64,000 bases of DNA. Origin: Adineta vaga (taxonomy: Eukaryota; Rotifera). The stretch covers positions 19,716,001 through 19,780,000 of the forward strand of contig CP075492.1 of assembly GCA_021613535.1 (NCBI GenBank). The letters are read 5' to 3'. Each line of letters begins with the position of its first letter. Position 1 is the first letter of the stretch. The notes under the pieces are model-generated. The model did not search any database, was not told the origin of the DNA, and was given only the letters and a program-made list of their open reading frames with translations. The position numbers and the translations under genes are program-made. This document shows, one piece after another, positions 23,601 to 33,240 of this stretch.

Positions 23601-26530
23601 TCAATTGTATCAGAATACACGAAATTTATGGAAATTGAACCTGTTTTTCATCAGGTAAGAACATATTATTCTAATTGATGTTAGTCCTCTACTCCCCAAC
23701 GGAAATCAGGTGTAGGTGTAGAATGGATAACATATCGACATAATCACATCCACACTCACTCTCACCCTGACGATTTCGCGAATATTTAAGAGTCAACCCG
23801 ACACCATGGCTTCGAATAGTTTTTATAGTTGATTGTTCAAATATGAAACATTAGCATAAGAATATTTGAGAAATTTTCATCTGTTAGAAAGCGAACCGAA
23901 ATTTCTCGAACATCCTGTAAGATCAGTCAGATATTTCTATCAACAGTTAACGCCAACTTACCTTATACTTATTCCCTTAATTAATTGAAAACACAGGAAT
24001 TTATGTTCATGTTTTCAATGTGATCGAACAAACACCTTTCAACCAAATGATTATTATCAATTCTTTTTCTCCTTCTTGACGATAGATTTGTTTGAGTCCA
24101 TTTATTTCGGATCAATGGCGAGTGAATCTCACATCCAATCTCGTTTCCAACCTTTCTGTTTATGCCCGAACAGATTATCGTCGTTTTCTTTCTGCACATT
24201 TACAATTTCTTCGTGGACTGTGTCAAGTGTCCATGGAATCAGTCAACAATTCAATCGATCAACTTCTGACATCATCATTTATTACAACTCAACTTCTATC
24301 GCAAATTAGTTTTGATCGACGTCTTAATTCATCAATTGAACATAGAAAATCACAATCTTCAACAACATTATCTCAAATTCTCGTCTTAATTCGAAGTATA
24401 AATCATGGAAATGCTATTATATCAACTTATGGAACAAATTTTGAATATATTGCTCTTCGGGATGTACCCAATGACAGTTATGCACCGACTCAAGCATTTA
24501 TTTATGGTGATGGATGTTCTTGTGGATTATATTCAAACTGTACGAGTCAAGCTAAGTTTATTGAAAAAAACGCATCTGAATCGAATGTAATTAAAGGTTT
24601 GAAAATTGGATGTATACCGAGTGAAGCTTTTCTTGTTTCAACTCTCGAATGTTTCTATAATTCATCATGTATTCAACTTATTCAACAATATACGAATTCT
24701 ACAAATCATATTAATCCTCTTTCGACAGGGTTAAGTCGATTTCCAGTTCAAACAACAATCGCTCAATTGATTGACAATCTATTCACTGAACGATGGATAG
24801 CAATAATGAATTATTCCTTGTATTTTGAACGATGTTCACCCTTATTATGTTCGTATACCTACATTCAAAAATTCAATCCACTCTATACCATAACTGCGAT
24901 CCTTGGTTTTCAAGGTGGTCTAACAATTATTCTTCAATGGATTTGTCCAAAACTAGTTCGACTTATAGTCAAAATATTTCAATATCGTAAGAAGCGAAGA
25001 AATATGATCCAACCGACTAGTTCTCTTGAAATAACATGCCATGACACTGGTAGTACGAATGTTCACGACTCTAGTCCTGCTTTACAGTCAACACTAACAA
25101 ATAGAACAACAGAGTATGTCGTATTCATTTTATTCCTAATGCACAGTTTTCTTCGTTAGGGCAAATGTAGTTTCGTCGATTCATTGTTCTTGTAAACATA
25201 TTACAACGTGTATATTGTTGATGATCATTGTAACGGCCTTAATTTATTTTTCTATTTATTTCAATCGACAAGGTAAGAACCAATTTGTACTGACAAGTTC
25301 GTCGTTTGCAGTTCTCTGTTTGATAGTCATTTTCGTTAATCTATAAGAATAATCGAGTGTCTCTAGTCTTAATAATAGATATCAAGAAAATATGAACTAG
25401 AAAGTAGAAACGAATCAAATTCAGACAGACGAATTAGGCATTAAGCGCATCAAATTCTCATGATAAATAAGATCTAAATGTTTTATCGGCAATGATTATA
25501 GTAAAAGTCCGAGACATTTGATTCATGATTATAGAATTTATGTATTTGATTCCATCGGACTGTATCGTGTGAAAAATACATGAGAACAATAGTTAAGAGC
25601 TTATTCTTAGTGAAATCAATAGGACAGTAATATTAGATGAACTTCTTCGTGTATTTTTCTCCATTTGTTCGGTTATCTATTCGGCAGAAAACGACCCATG
25701 TCGCTAAAATCAACGGTTAACTGCAGTTCTTAAGCTTGAATATTTTCTACTCTTAGAAAACTATCAGGTTTTAGACAAAATTAGGCTTCCTTATATTTGT
25801 GGGTACGGTGAAGCCGCTGGTATTAGCCACGTCGACTAATTTCCTTCAGCTTACGACTTTGAATACTTGTTAAAGATGCCACTATTAAAATAACGATTAG
25901 TCAGAAGATTAACCGATAGAGAAAATTGAAGCACCATCTAAAAAAATGTACGATAACGTATTGAAATCAACTTTTTTTGATTAAACATCAATGTTTTTAG
26001 AATAGAAAGCTTTGATTTTTGTGCAAATTCTACTATAAATCTCTTTACACTTCCTCTCTCCCTAATCTTAACTTCTTCGCCTAATCATTGGGATCATCAC
26101 TATGAATTTGAATTATAAAATCTGAATTTGTGTAGATAGACTTCAAAACTAAATGTGGGCTAAAGATCAGTTCCATGAACTTTGACTGTCACACGTATGA
26201 GTGCTTTAAGTGCGAAATAGTTTCTTCATATTCTATTTCTTTCGTTTCTAAATAGTTCACGTTGATACACTGTAAAAAATAAACGTAGACTACTAAACCC
26301 TTCAAAAGGGTTTATTTGTTCCATAAACTCTTTCACATACCCTTTTAGGGTTTATTATCTTCATAAATCCTTCGGAAAAGCGGGTTTTATTCGACAGTTT
26401 CTTCCAAACGGTATATTAATAAACGCTTGCCCGAAGGGTTTATGAAGTTATGACACTCTTTAAGAGTATATTACTACTCATATACCCTAAAAGGTTTATG
26501 AACTGCAACGTATCATATACCCTTCGTAGG

Positions 26531-26565
<35 letters not shown>

Positions 26566-26586
26566 CAAATAAACCCTCTTGAAGGG

Positions 26587-26664
<78 letters not shown>

Positions 26665-28105
26665 TACTATACTTAACGATCACTATCTATTATAGTAATA
26701 AGCTTAGATTTTTTAAAGTCCAAATGACAGTCTTAGAAATTTTCGTTTGAGCGATGAAAAACCTTATCATAACATTGGATAGAGCTCAAAGAGCTGCAGA
26801 CCAACAATCTTCTTCTTATTCTTCTAGTTTCTACGGCGACAAGATCACCAATCGTTACAAATACCACCGATACTACAACGACCCAAACAATAATATCAAG
26901 TGAGAAAACGAAAATAATCTGCCTTGTTTTTGTGAAACATCTATATAATCGTTTCTTTGTTCTTAATAGAACCTTGTCCGTTAAAATTCAAATCTATGTC
27001 CTTATATGAAAGTACAACTGATGTTCAAGCAACATCACCTGTTCTTGCTGATTTCAATGGTGACAAACAGATTGATCTTGTTTTTTACTCTGCACGAAAA
27101 AATAATATTCATGTGCTGCTGAGAAATGGCGAGGGAGATTTTGGGAAAGAATTAACAATGTCCATAGGATATTTGAGCTCGCCGATTCGAATTATTGTTG
27201 CCGATTTCAATAATGACAATAAATTCGATCTTGCTTTCACTAATCATCGGGAAAGTAAAATAGGTATTCTCTACGGACATGGCAATGGAAGTTTTCAAGC
27301 AGTCATAAGTTTATCGATCATTTCTTCGAATCCTATAGTTCTTCTGTTTGACAATCCAGTAGATATCACGACAGCTGACTTCAACAATGACAGTTACTTA
27401 GATATCATTGGAGTTTTGGACAGCCCTGTGAGCCCTGAATTTCATCTGTTTCTTGGGGATAAAAACGGGAACTTTTCGTCACAAAGGTTCCTTATGTCAA
27501 AAGGTAAGATTCGTGACTTCAAAACATTGATTGATCATGCTGATTTTAACAATGATGGTCACATAGATATCATTATATCTGGGCCAGACGAACTGAGTAT
27601 TGTTGTATTTCTTGGATATGGAAATGGAAGTTTTGGACAATTAAAACTCTCTTTTACTGGAAAAGAAATTATCAACGATATTGTTTTTGGTGATTTCAAT
27701 AGTGACACTCTATTAGACATGGGTGTTTCATCTACGGAATCGAACGATGTTCTCATTATGTTTGGATATGGCAATGGTGCATTCATTCGATGTGCAAAAT
27801 TTGATATAGGACAAGCTACGAATCCATTTATAATTGCTGTTAACGATTTCAATTGTGATGGACATTCAGACATTGTTCTTAGCCAGTCTGATCCGTTTAG
27901 AATAAGTGTTTTAGTCGGCAATGAAACTGGCAGTTTCTATATTCAGACTATATTTTCAAGTGAACTTAAGAGTAACAACATTTGGATTGGTGTCGACGAT
28001 TTTAATGGTGATCATTATCAAGATATAATTGCTCTCGATCAATCATCTGGTGCCATATACGTTCTTTTCAATACTTGTGAATGTTGTACGCATGAAAATC
28101 TCTAG
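14660..28105 (+). CDS. Seven-helix surface protein: three Cys-rich two-helix modules plus FG-GAP propeller
   Basis: Exons 14660-14819, 15186-15478, 16739-17305, 17361-17667, 17728-17865, 20192-20808, 22526-23168, 23287-23654, 24086-25113, 25160-25272, 26828-26899 and 26970-28105 have compatible phases and total 5442 nt (1813 residues plus stop). Each of three modules has a helix (WSTRLYIVLLITSVSVFAIY in module 3) and a Cys-rich ectodomain with CxC...HxxCxSxF...W. Then come STLxCxY/FxxxxC and CxPxxCxY, and a second helix near GGL. Loops between modules are basic. A seventh helix (TTCILLMIIVTALIYFSIYF) and a Thr-rich linker lead to seven calcium-type DFNxDxxxD repeats (DFNGDKQIDL, DFNNDNKFDL, DFNNDSYLDI, DFNNDGHIDI, DFNSDTLLDM, DFNCDGHSDI, DFNGDHYQDI). 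This is one full FG-GAP/VCBS propeller. With a cytoplasmic N-terminus, all ectodomains and the propeller face outside. FG-GAP domains commonly bind ligands or matrix. Alternatively, two neighbouring genes (14660-25159 and about 25160-28105) are transcribed separately. AATAAA follows at 28223. Confidence 0.7.
14942..15058. repeat. Telomere-like foldback repeat in intron 1
   Basis: Starts ATCTTGAGGGTGTGAGGGTG and ends with CACACCCTCACCCTCTCAGGAT; the arms are degenerate TGTGGG and its complement. It sits wholly inside the 366-nt intron between exons 1 and 2, whose splice sites and phase are intact, so it behaves as an insertion. Confidence 0.7.
15479..16738. repeat. Repeat-filled intron 2: AAGTACTT and TTATAACTCGAGTTATAA palindromes
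   Basis: A 1.26-kb intron. From 15735 to 15910 it holds recurring AAGTACTT-type motifs. From 16100 to 16230 it holds the palindromes TTTTAACTCGAGTTAAAA and GTTATAACTCGAGTTATAAC. The same two motif types recur together in the insertion at 42.0-44.6 kb, so both are probably copies of one repeat family. A tRNA-like head lies at 16562-16640. Confidence 0.5.
16562..16640 (-). repeat. tRNA-like sequence, probable SINE head or tRNA pseudogene
   Basis: On the minus strand, TAGTCTAACTGG resembles an A box and GATTCGATTCC a B box of RNA polymerase III promoters, with correct spacing around a hairpin TCTGC-TCGTATA-GCAGG. The acceptor stem pairs poorly, position 33 is not U and the T stem is mismatched, so it is not a functional tRNA. 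The 3' continuation (towards lower coordinates) has no poly(A) or tandem tail that would prove a SINE. Confidence 0.4.
18083..19443. mobile_element. 1.36-kb foldback element in intron 5
   Basis: Two nearly identical inverted arms of about 545 bp (18083-18630 and about 18894-19443; ends TGTAAGATGCA...TGCATCTTACA) surround a spacer of about 260 bp. Long open frames on opposite strands in the arms are mirror images and not genes. The spacer ends in a telomere-like foldback (18834-18895). No clear target duplication is visible. The whole element lies inside the intron joining the exons that end at 17865 and start at 20192; splicing joins TTRVYLILLT to ISFVVFGVF in phase. Confidence 0.8.
18834..18895. 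repeat. Telomere-like foldback repeat inside the foldback spacer
   Basis: GGGTGTGGGTGTGGGTATCTCCTCTTCTTTCACATCC... has G-rich and C-rich hexamer arms around a TC-rich centre and ends CAACCCTCAAGAT, the shared terminus of the family. Confidence 0.75.
21061..21110. repeat. Telomere-like foldback repeat, short copy
   Basis: CGGTGTGGGTGTCGGTGAAGAAGATATACC... followed by CACACCCACACCC. The centre GTGAAGAAGATRTAC is shared with the copies at 31.3 kb (inverted) and 38.8 kb. Confidence 0.75.
21245..21640 (-). CDS. Hypothetical 131-residue protein inside intron 6
   Basis: An uninterrupted minus-strand frame starts MALSILLFLDFLNYSTLIS and continues with a basic, Ser/Asn-rich region (SGSKKIVKSVTKKTRELQND). 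Composition is protein-like, but no domain, partner exon or promoter is visible. It lies within the putative TTAA-bounded element and may be part of it. It could equally be chance. Confidence 0.25.
   Translation of the reverse strand: MALSILLFLDFLNYSTLISSSMTRPLTKKIGKTARLVHNLSGSKKIVKSVTKKTRELQNDLISDANRSTSNDSFTYKNRSFSGTSCGKLSSFLEQQNPDDVNDANDYYQIIHNSFLLELMKQSVCISCMSI
23709..23768. repeat. Telomere-like foldback repeat, degenerate, intron 8
   Basis: GGTGTAGGTGTAG...CACATCCACACTCACTCTCACCC lies in the intron between exons ending 23654 and starting 24086. Confidence 0.5.
26275..26665. repeat. AAACCCTT/AAGGGTTT palindrome cluster with (AT)n tracts, intron 10
   Basis: Repeated inverted motifs such as AAACCCTTCAAAAGGGTTTA, ACCCTTTTAGGGTTTA and AAACCCTCTTGAAGGGTTAT surround and separate two AT dinucleotide tracts (26534-26561 and 26589-26660). 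The cluster begins just after CACTGTAAAAAATAAAC. It looks like a short foldback element that was invaded by, or expanded into, AT microsatellites. Confidence 0.6.
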
Positions 28106-28222
28106 ACAATCATTTTCATCTATCAGTTCTTTTGTTTTTCGAATTACTGCCTCGAAAGACGATTTTCTAGGTTCGATGTTAACGAAACGTTTACTTGTAA
28201 GAAAACGTGTGATCGAGATTGA

Positions 28223-28228
28223 GAATAA
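28223..28228 (+). terminator. Poly(A) signal AATAAA of the giant gene
   Basis: The first AATAAA after the stop codon at 28103-28105, 118 nt downstream, within AT-rich sequence. Confidence 0.5.
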
Positions 28229-28239
28229 AGAATAATTAT

Positions 28240-30379
28240 CAAACGAATATAAGCAATTGATACACTAAAACTGACATCGTAACAAGCACACTTAATTGCG
28301 ACTCATTTCGTATGAGTGTGAGGGTGTTCAATCGAAAATAGATTGTCCTATCTCTTAAAGAAAGGACAAGTTTAGAAGAAACTAGCTTCAGTGTTTCTTT
28401 TTCTTCTTCAATGCATCGTTGGCTAACTAATTTATCTATCACAACCAATTAGCTCAGACTGAATTATTTGTTTTCGGTGACTGAGTCTCTCGGTTCTGAT
28501 GCTAAGCAAACAAATCTTGGAGGACCTCCTTCAGACATCAAGCGTAAACCAGCATCGCCACAATCTGTCGCTCGGTTGGATGGCGGAATGCATTTATCTT
28601 TCAATGAAAACGAAGGAGATGTGCAAGTTCGATCAACCATCGAGTGCTCTAATTGCAAACTGACTTCTTGTGGAACAAAGAAGAAAAACTGTTGATGCGT
28701 GTCATTCGTGTGGACTGCGGTGGGCTTTGCTCACCGGCAAGTTAGCAGAGTGCGTCCTGCAAATCATGGACACAGAGATATATCTGATATAACTCTCATC
28801 CCCAGGTTTAACTGAGCTTCCAGGAAAGCCAAAAAACGCACCATATGGCTTTTTTCTATAGATAAAGAATTTTCAATGAATTCTCTCTATATGAGTTTTG
28901 GGAATATCGTCATTTTTTATAAACTTTGTAGGTAACATGGATGCTTATAATAACTTATGTTTTGTAAAGACTAAATCTGAACTTCTTTAAACACTCTGGC
29001 CCACTTGAGATTCTAATCTCGACTAAATTTCGGATTGCTAGTCGAAAAATGATATTACTAAAAATGTTATATACTGTTGAGAGAATTTATCAAAAATCCG
29101 ATGTGTTCCGAATAAAGGCGCCAGATGCCTATCTTGAGGGTGAGGATGTGGGTGTCAGGAGCAGTGCAATGATGAGGGTAAGGTTTAAATTGAAGGCATC
29201 ACCCTCACCCACAGGCACATTCTTAGAAAACATGTATATTGCTGGCAATTATTCTCATCGTTAACATGCTGGATGTGAGTACCATGTTATCATCGGACTG
29301 GCTCGGATTTATGAAAACCCGATGAGATCCGATAAATCGTCTTCGACCTGGCTGGGTATTGTTTCTCAACTATTCCTCAGTCAGATGTCTTCTGCAGCAC
29401 CCTTTAGCCCGCCCCCAGACTTGCAGAAATTTTCGGAACCTCGAATAGGATATAATTAGTTAATAAAGCAGTGTGATTGATTACAGAAGAATTTTTTTAA
29501 ATGCTATATTATTCTAGAGGATCGCATCACATATAAGGATCAAATAAGTAGCTGTCCGTTATAATGATTCGTGTTTTTTAATACTGAACATTTTTTAGTG
29601 TCTTCATGTATGGAAAACGCATCCCGTGTTTGTTATTGAAGTGTATAAACATCTCTCGAAATAGCTTACATCAAATGTCCAGGAAACAGCGCATCATTCG
29701 ACTCAAAATGTGAACCATTTCTATGAACTTGAGTGAGTATCAACTCTATATTAGTTTGTATTTCTTCTGTTCTTCATTGTAATGTCTCTTTTTTTAAACA
29801 GATTTGGCGATCTAATCTATATTTATTAATAAAACTTTATATACTGTCACATGTATTTTCAACCATGCATAGAAGTCTTTGAAGATGGAAAATCAACACT
29901 GAAAAAATACAACGAAGCAAACTTTATTGAAACAATGTGGGGTGCTGAAAGGAATATTAAGCACTTTGAAATCAACTACCGAAAAAGATTATAAATCATC
30001 AGATACGATCTTTCGAAATAACTACAGTACAACTATAAGTTATGCATCATGGATAACATGTCACTATATAGTGTAAAAAGACTCTGAATATTCCAAAAAA
30101 TAATTGTTTAGAGTTGTTTTTCTTCAACAGCATAAACTATGCTTCATAAAGTGAAATAGATCAAAAGACATTCATAAATTTAGAGGGTATGCATATGACA
30201 GTGTCGAAATCACACGAATCTCATACCTTTATCCCTCACCTTCATCGTGGAGTAGATCGAACTGCTCATATTGTTAAAAAACTCAAATACGACAGGTTTC
30301 ATTTTAAGATAACCATCACACTGTTATTTTTACTTTTGTGTTAGTCTTCATCGTACAATCATATCTTTCAGTCACATTA
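28240..30379. other. Intergenic region with telomere-like repeats and one unassigned frame
   Basis: 28311-28330 has a single G-rich arm (GAGTGTGAGGGTG). 28468-28695 is open on both strands and noticeably less AT-rich than its surroundings. Its plus frame ends TIECSNCKLTSCGTKKKNC and could be a gene fragment. 29131-29217 is a foldback of the telomere-like family starting ATCTTGAGGGTGAGGATGTG and ending CACCCTCACCC. Nothing else is recognisable. Confidence 0.4.
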
Positions 30380-31231
30380 TTAACCAAAATGTTTTAAAAA
30401 GCCTTCATAATTTATATATTGAAGAGTACAGTGATCTCCGACGCTTGTAAGTTCGCGAGCATAAATGTAAAATTCATCGAATGAACCATAAAACTGACCC
30501 ATTTGTATCGTACCCGTGTTGCACACCCCAGTTCCCAATAACGAGCTACCAAGCGTCATTGTCATAGGAACAGTACCGGCTTGAAACTTATACCCGCCTA
30601 CCGATCCTCTAAGGGTACCGTTAACATATAATCGTTCGCCATTAGTCAATGAATACGTTGCGATGACATGCGTCCATGCATTGAGTAGTACTGATGATCC
30701 AGTAATTGGAACGTTGCTACTATTCCAACTGTTAATAGCAATCTGTCCGGACGAAGTGAGACGCATGATAAGCAAACACCATCCACCGACCTGCGCTCCA
30801 TCAGTTCGACTGCTCAGATGCATAATGGTGCCACCAGTAAGATTTGTTGGATTGATCCAAACTGCCACAGAATACGTCCAGCCAGTCGTTCCAATACGTC
30901 TTAACCCTGTGATTTGAACGTAGGATGACAAATTTGAAAGAGTAAGAGCGTTATTCATTCGACCCAATGATGTGTAAGAATAGTGCATTCCTGTTCCATT
31001 AATAGATAAAGGACCGGAGTCGAGAAGTGTATTTCCGTCGAAGCGAAGATAAGCAACTAATGTAGCATCATCCAACACTTCTGTGACATTTTTTGCTCGA
31101 CCAAAATAAGCAATGGAGTCAAGACATCCATCAAAATAATTGTTTGGCGCATTCATCCGGTTCGTACCAATAGTGAGTGCTCTAGAATACTTGTGATGAA
31201 ATATTTTTATTCGTAGAAAAATCCGTAACAC
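30380..31231 (-). CDS. LamG/concanavalin-A-like domain protein, 5'-truncated
   Basis: A minus-strand frame of 283 codons, of which the part from about 31190 (YSRALTIGTNRMNAPNNYFDG) downwards matches Laminin_G_3/concanavalin-A-like jelly-roll repeats. Seen are DGCLDSIAYFGRAKNVTEVL, LVAYLRFDG, the core GWTYSVAVWINPTN, WTHVIATYS, LYVNGTLRG and the closing strand FYGSFDEFYIYARELT. One whole domain and the end of a preceding one are present. The N-terminal residues in the frame (MLRIFLRIKIFHHK) look intronic; an AG acceptor lies just before YSRAL. Upstream there is no further exon but a telomere-like repeat (31285-31352). Such domains bind carbohydrate or glycoproteins outside the cell. The gene seems cut off at its 5' side, so it may be a pseudogene. 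Confidence 0.6.
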   Translation of the reverse strand: MLRIFLRIKIFHHKYSRALTIGTNRMNAPNNYFDGCLDSIAYFGRAKNVTEVLDDATLVAYLRFDGNTLLDSGPLSINGTGMHYSYTSLGRMNNALTLSNLSSYVQITGLRRIGTTGWTYSVAVWINPTNLTGGTIMHLSSRTDGAQVGGWCLLIMRLTSSGQIAINSWNSSNVPITGSSVLLNAWTHVIATYSLTNGERLYVNGTLRGSVGGYKFQAGTVPMTMTLGSSLLGTGVCNTGTIQMGQFYGSFDEFYIYARELTSVGDHCTLQYINYEGFLKHFG

Positions 31232-31284
31232 ATATAATGAACGAGAAATAAACTGTGAGTAGAAAAAAGTCGCTCGTTATATCT

Positions 31285-31352
31285 GTAAGGGTGTAGGTGT
31301 GGGTACATCTTCTTCACTCACACCCACACCCACACCCACACCCACACCCATC
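31285..31352. repeat. Telomere-like foldback repeat beside the LamG fragment
   Basis: A short G-rich arm (AAGGGTGTAGGTGTGGG), centre GTACATCTTCTTCACTCAC, then a near-perfect (CCCACA)n arm ending at 31352. The centre is the inverse of the centre at 38.8 kb. Confidence 0.85.
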
Positions 31353-31845
31353 GACGCATTTTGTAATTCTTATTGTTTGATCTTGACAGGAATAAGAGAA
31401 ACACCCGAATTTTCTCAACACTTAAAGAAAATTTAGAAAAACTAAACAGGTACTTTTGCAGCCCTTGATGTAGCGGTTCTGATGAGATATGACAATTAAT
31501 TATATCTCTCAATACGAAAAACTAAATAGATTCACAAGATTAGTACCGGATATGTAATTTTTCAGCATATAGGGGTATGATTGCTAGACAGGAGTTTTTA
31601 CACTTTTTTTTGCTTTGAATATGGTCAAATGACATTTTCTGATTCAGTTTTTCATGTTGATTTAGAATATGATATTTAAAAAACATTCAACATAATAAAT
31701 AATCTGGAATTTTAACACTTTTTCTGCAGGAAGCAAGATATATGACATTTTTAGTCATAGAACGTATCTAGCGTTTTTCTCAGCCAAAGAGCGATCAAAT
31801 CGAAATAATTTATATATATTCGTGATCAGCGTTTCATTCTCTATC

Positions 31846-31920
31846 CAGTAGCGTAAATAGGGGGGGGGGGCGCGTGGGGCGCAACACCCCCCCTGCTTTG
31901 ACACCTGACTTACGCCCCTG
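31846..31920. mobile_element. 75-bp MITE with hAT-like ends
   Basis: Ends CAGTAGCGTAAAT and TTACGCCCCTG form an imperfect inverted repeat (CAGnnGCGTAA). It is flanked by the direct repeat CTCTATC at 31839-31845 and 31921-31927. The interior is almost only G and C runs (10 Gs near 31861, 7 Cs near 31886). It is too short to encode anything. Confidence 0.65.
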
Positions 31921-31925
31921 CTCTA

Positions 31926-32300
31926 TCAATCCATATATAAACGAGCGGGAAAAAAATCCACTGAAATTTTGCATGTGTTGCACCTTACATCAAATATATC
32001 TTCGATTTGATGCAAAATTCCTTTACATTTTTTAAATTCATATAATTGGATTTTCTCATTAGATAATATAAAAATTGAATGTAATTGTGATATATCATCA
32101 ATAAGAGATAAAATATACTGACAAATAAAATCTTCAATATCAGTTAAAGAATCAATTGCTTGATCAATATTATCAAATCTATCAATTTGTGGAACAATTT
32201 TTTTAAGTTTATCGATTGAATGTTGACAAATTCTCGAATCTTGACTAATATTTGAATAAAAAATCACGAAATTTTGATGTAAATATTTTCTTCGATCCAT
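31926..32300 (-). CDS. Hypothetical 124-residue protein
   Basis: The minus frame starts MDRRKYLHQNFVIFYSN and ends FPARLYMD, rich in Ile, Asp, Gln and regularly spaced hydrophobics (IDKLKKIVPQIDRFDNIDQA). It is predicted to be helical, with coiled-coil-like heptads. There is no signal peptide or membrane helix. The stop overlaps the target site of the adjacent MITE but is unchanged by it. Composition supports a real protein; no family was recognised. It may be an isolated exon. Confidence 0.4.
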   Translation of the reverse strand: MDRRKYLHQNFVIFYSNISQDSRICQHSIDKLKKIVPQIDRFDNIDQAIDSLTDIEDFICQYILSLIDDISQLHSIFILSNEKIQLYEFKKCKGILHQIEDIFDVRCNTCKISVDFFPARLYMD

Positions 32301-32342
32301 TTTTGATCAATTGAAAATGAATATTCGCGTTTTTTTTCTTTT

Positions 32343-32394
32343 TGAGTGAGCGTGGATATTACATCTATCTCACACCCTCAAGATGGTCGCAGAA
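32343..32394. repeat. Telomere-like foldback repeat, degenerate
   Basis: TGAGTGAGCGTGGATATTAC...CTCACACCCTCAAGAT; the right end carries the shared terminus CCCTCAAGAT. Confidence 0.5.
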
Positions 32395-33051
32395 ATACTG
32401 AGAGTAACATTTATCCTGGGTCACCCGTTATATATATGTCATTTCGTTGAATATTCCTGACGGCAATGACAGAACGAAAAAAAACGTCTTTGCACTTGTT
32501 GAACTTGTATTGAGTTATGTTTTGAACGAAAAAATATAATTATCAGCTTTGCTACTATGGTGATTTCTCGAAAAATTACCAGTTAACAAGAATAAAACTG
32601 ATAGAATAGTGATGATTTAAAAGAATCTTTTCAAAATTTAAATTAATTGTTATTTGTCAGCTCATATAGTTAGTACTTTTGATGCTATTTGAGCACTTTT
32701 TTATCCATACTCCTGTACTCCAGAGCATACTCCAGATTGTCCTCCAACATACTAAGTTTTCTCTGAATACTTTCGGATATAATCCGTCACTCTCAGAGTC
32801 TTCAAACTTGTTTTACGAGTCTAGAGTTGGCTGTTTCCCCCTTGAATGAAGTCTTTCTCCTAATCATCGTCATCTTCATACTGTACTCAGAACAATTGAA
32901 ACTATTAGAAAGCGTTTCTGATGAGTTAACTATATATTTTGAATGTCAAATAAATCGTTAGTTTGATTGCTAGTGTGTAGGCATACAAAAAAAACAGCTG
33001 GAAGGTGTGGCTGTCTGTAGATATAAGTCTATTCTTTTCGGAGATGTATTT
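32395..33051. other. Intergenic, no gene seen
   Basis: AT-rich sequence without convincing frames. 32690-32900 has repeated CTCCAGA/ACTCC words but no clear unit. Confidence 0.4.
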
Positions 33052-33130
33052 CTCGAGGATGTGATGGTGAAGATGTAAAGAAAGAGAAGATACCCATGCC
33101 CACACCCTCCCCTCATTCTCACTCTCAAGT
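33052..33130. repeat. Telomere-like foldback repeat, degenerate
   Basis: CTCGAGGATGTGATGGTGAAGATGTAAAG... then CCCACACCCTCCCCTCATTCTCACTCTCAAG; the arms have drifted strongly from TGTGGG. Confidence 0.5.
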
Positions 33131-33240
33131 TTTTTCTTTGGCAAAGTGACTTTTGGATCGTCATATAAATAATCTGAGATTATTTCTGAGCAAAGCCAAC
33201 AAAAAAATCATAAATGAACAACAAGTTTGAATAGTTTATA

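Noticed and set aside
30663-30917. Plus-strand frame inside the LamG-like region
   Set aside because: Shadow of the minus-strand domain, with no independent protein character.
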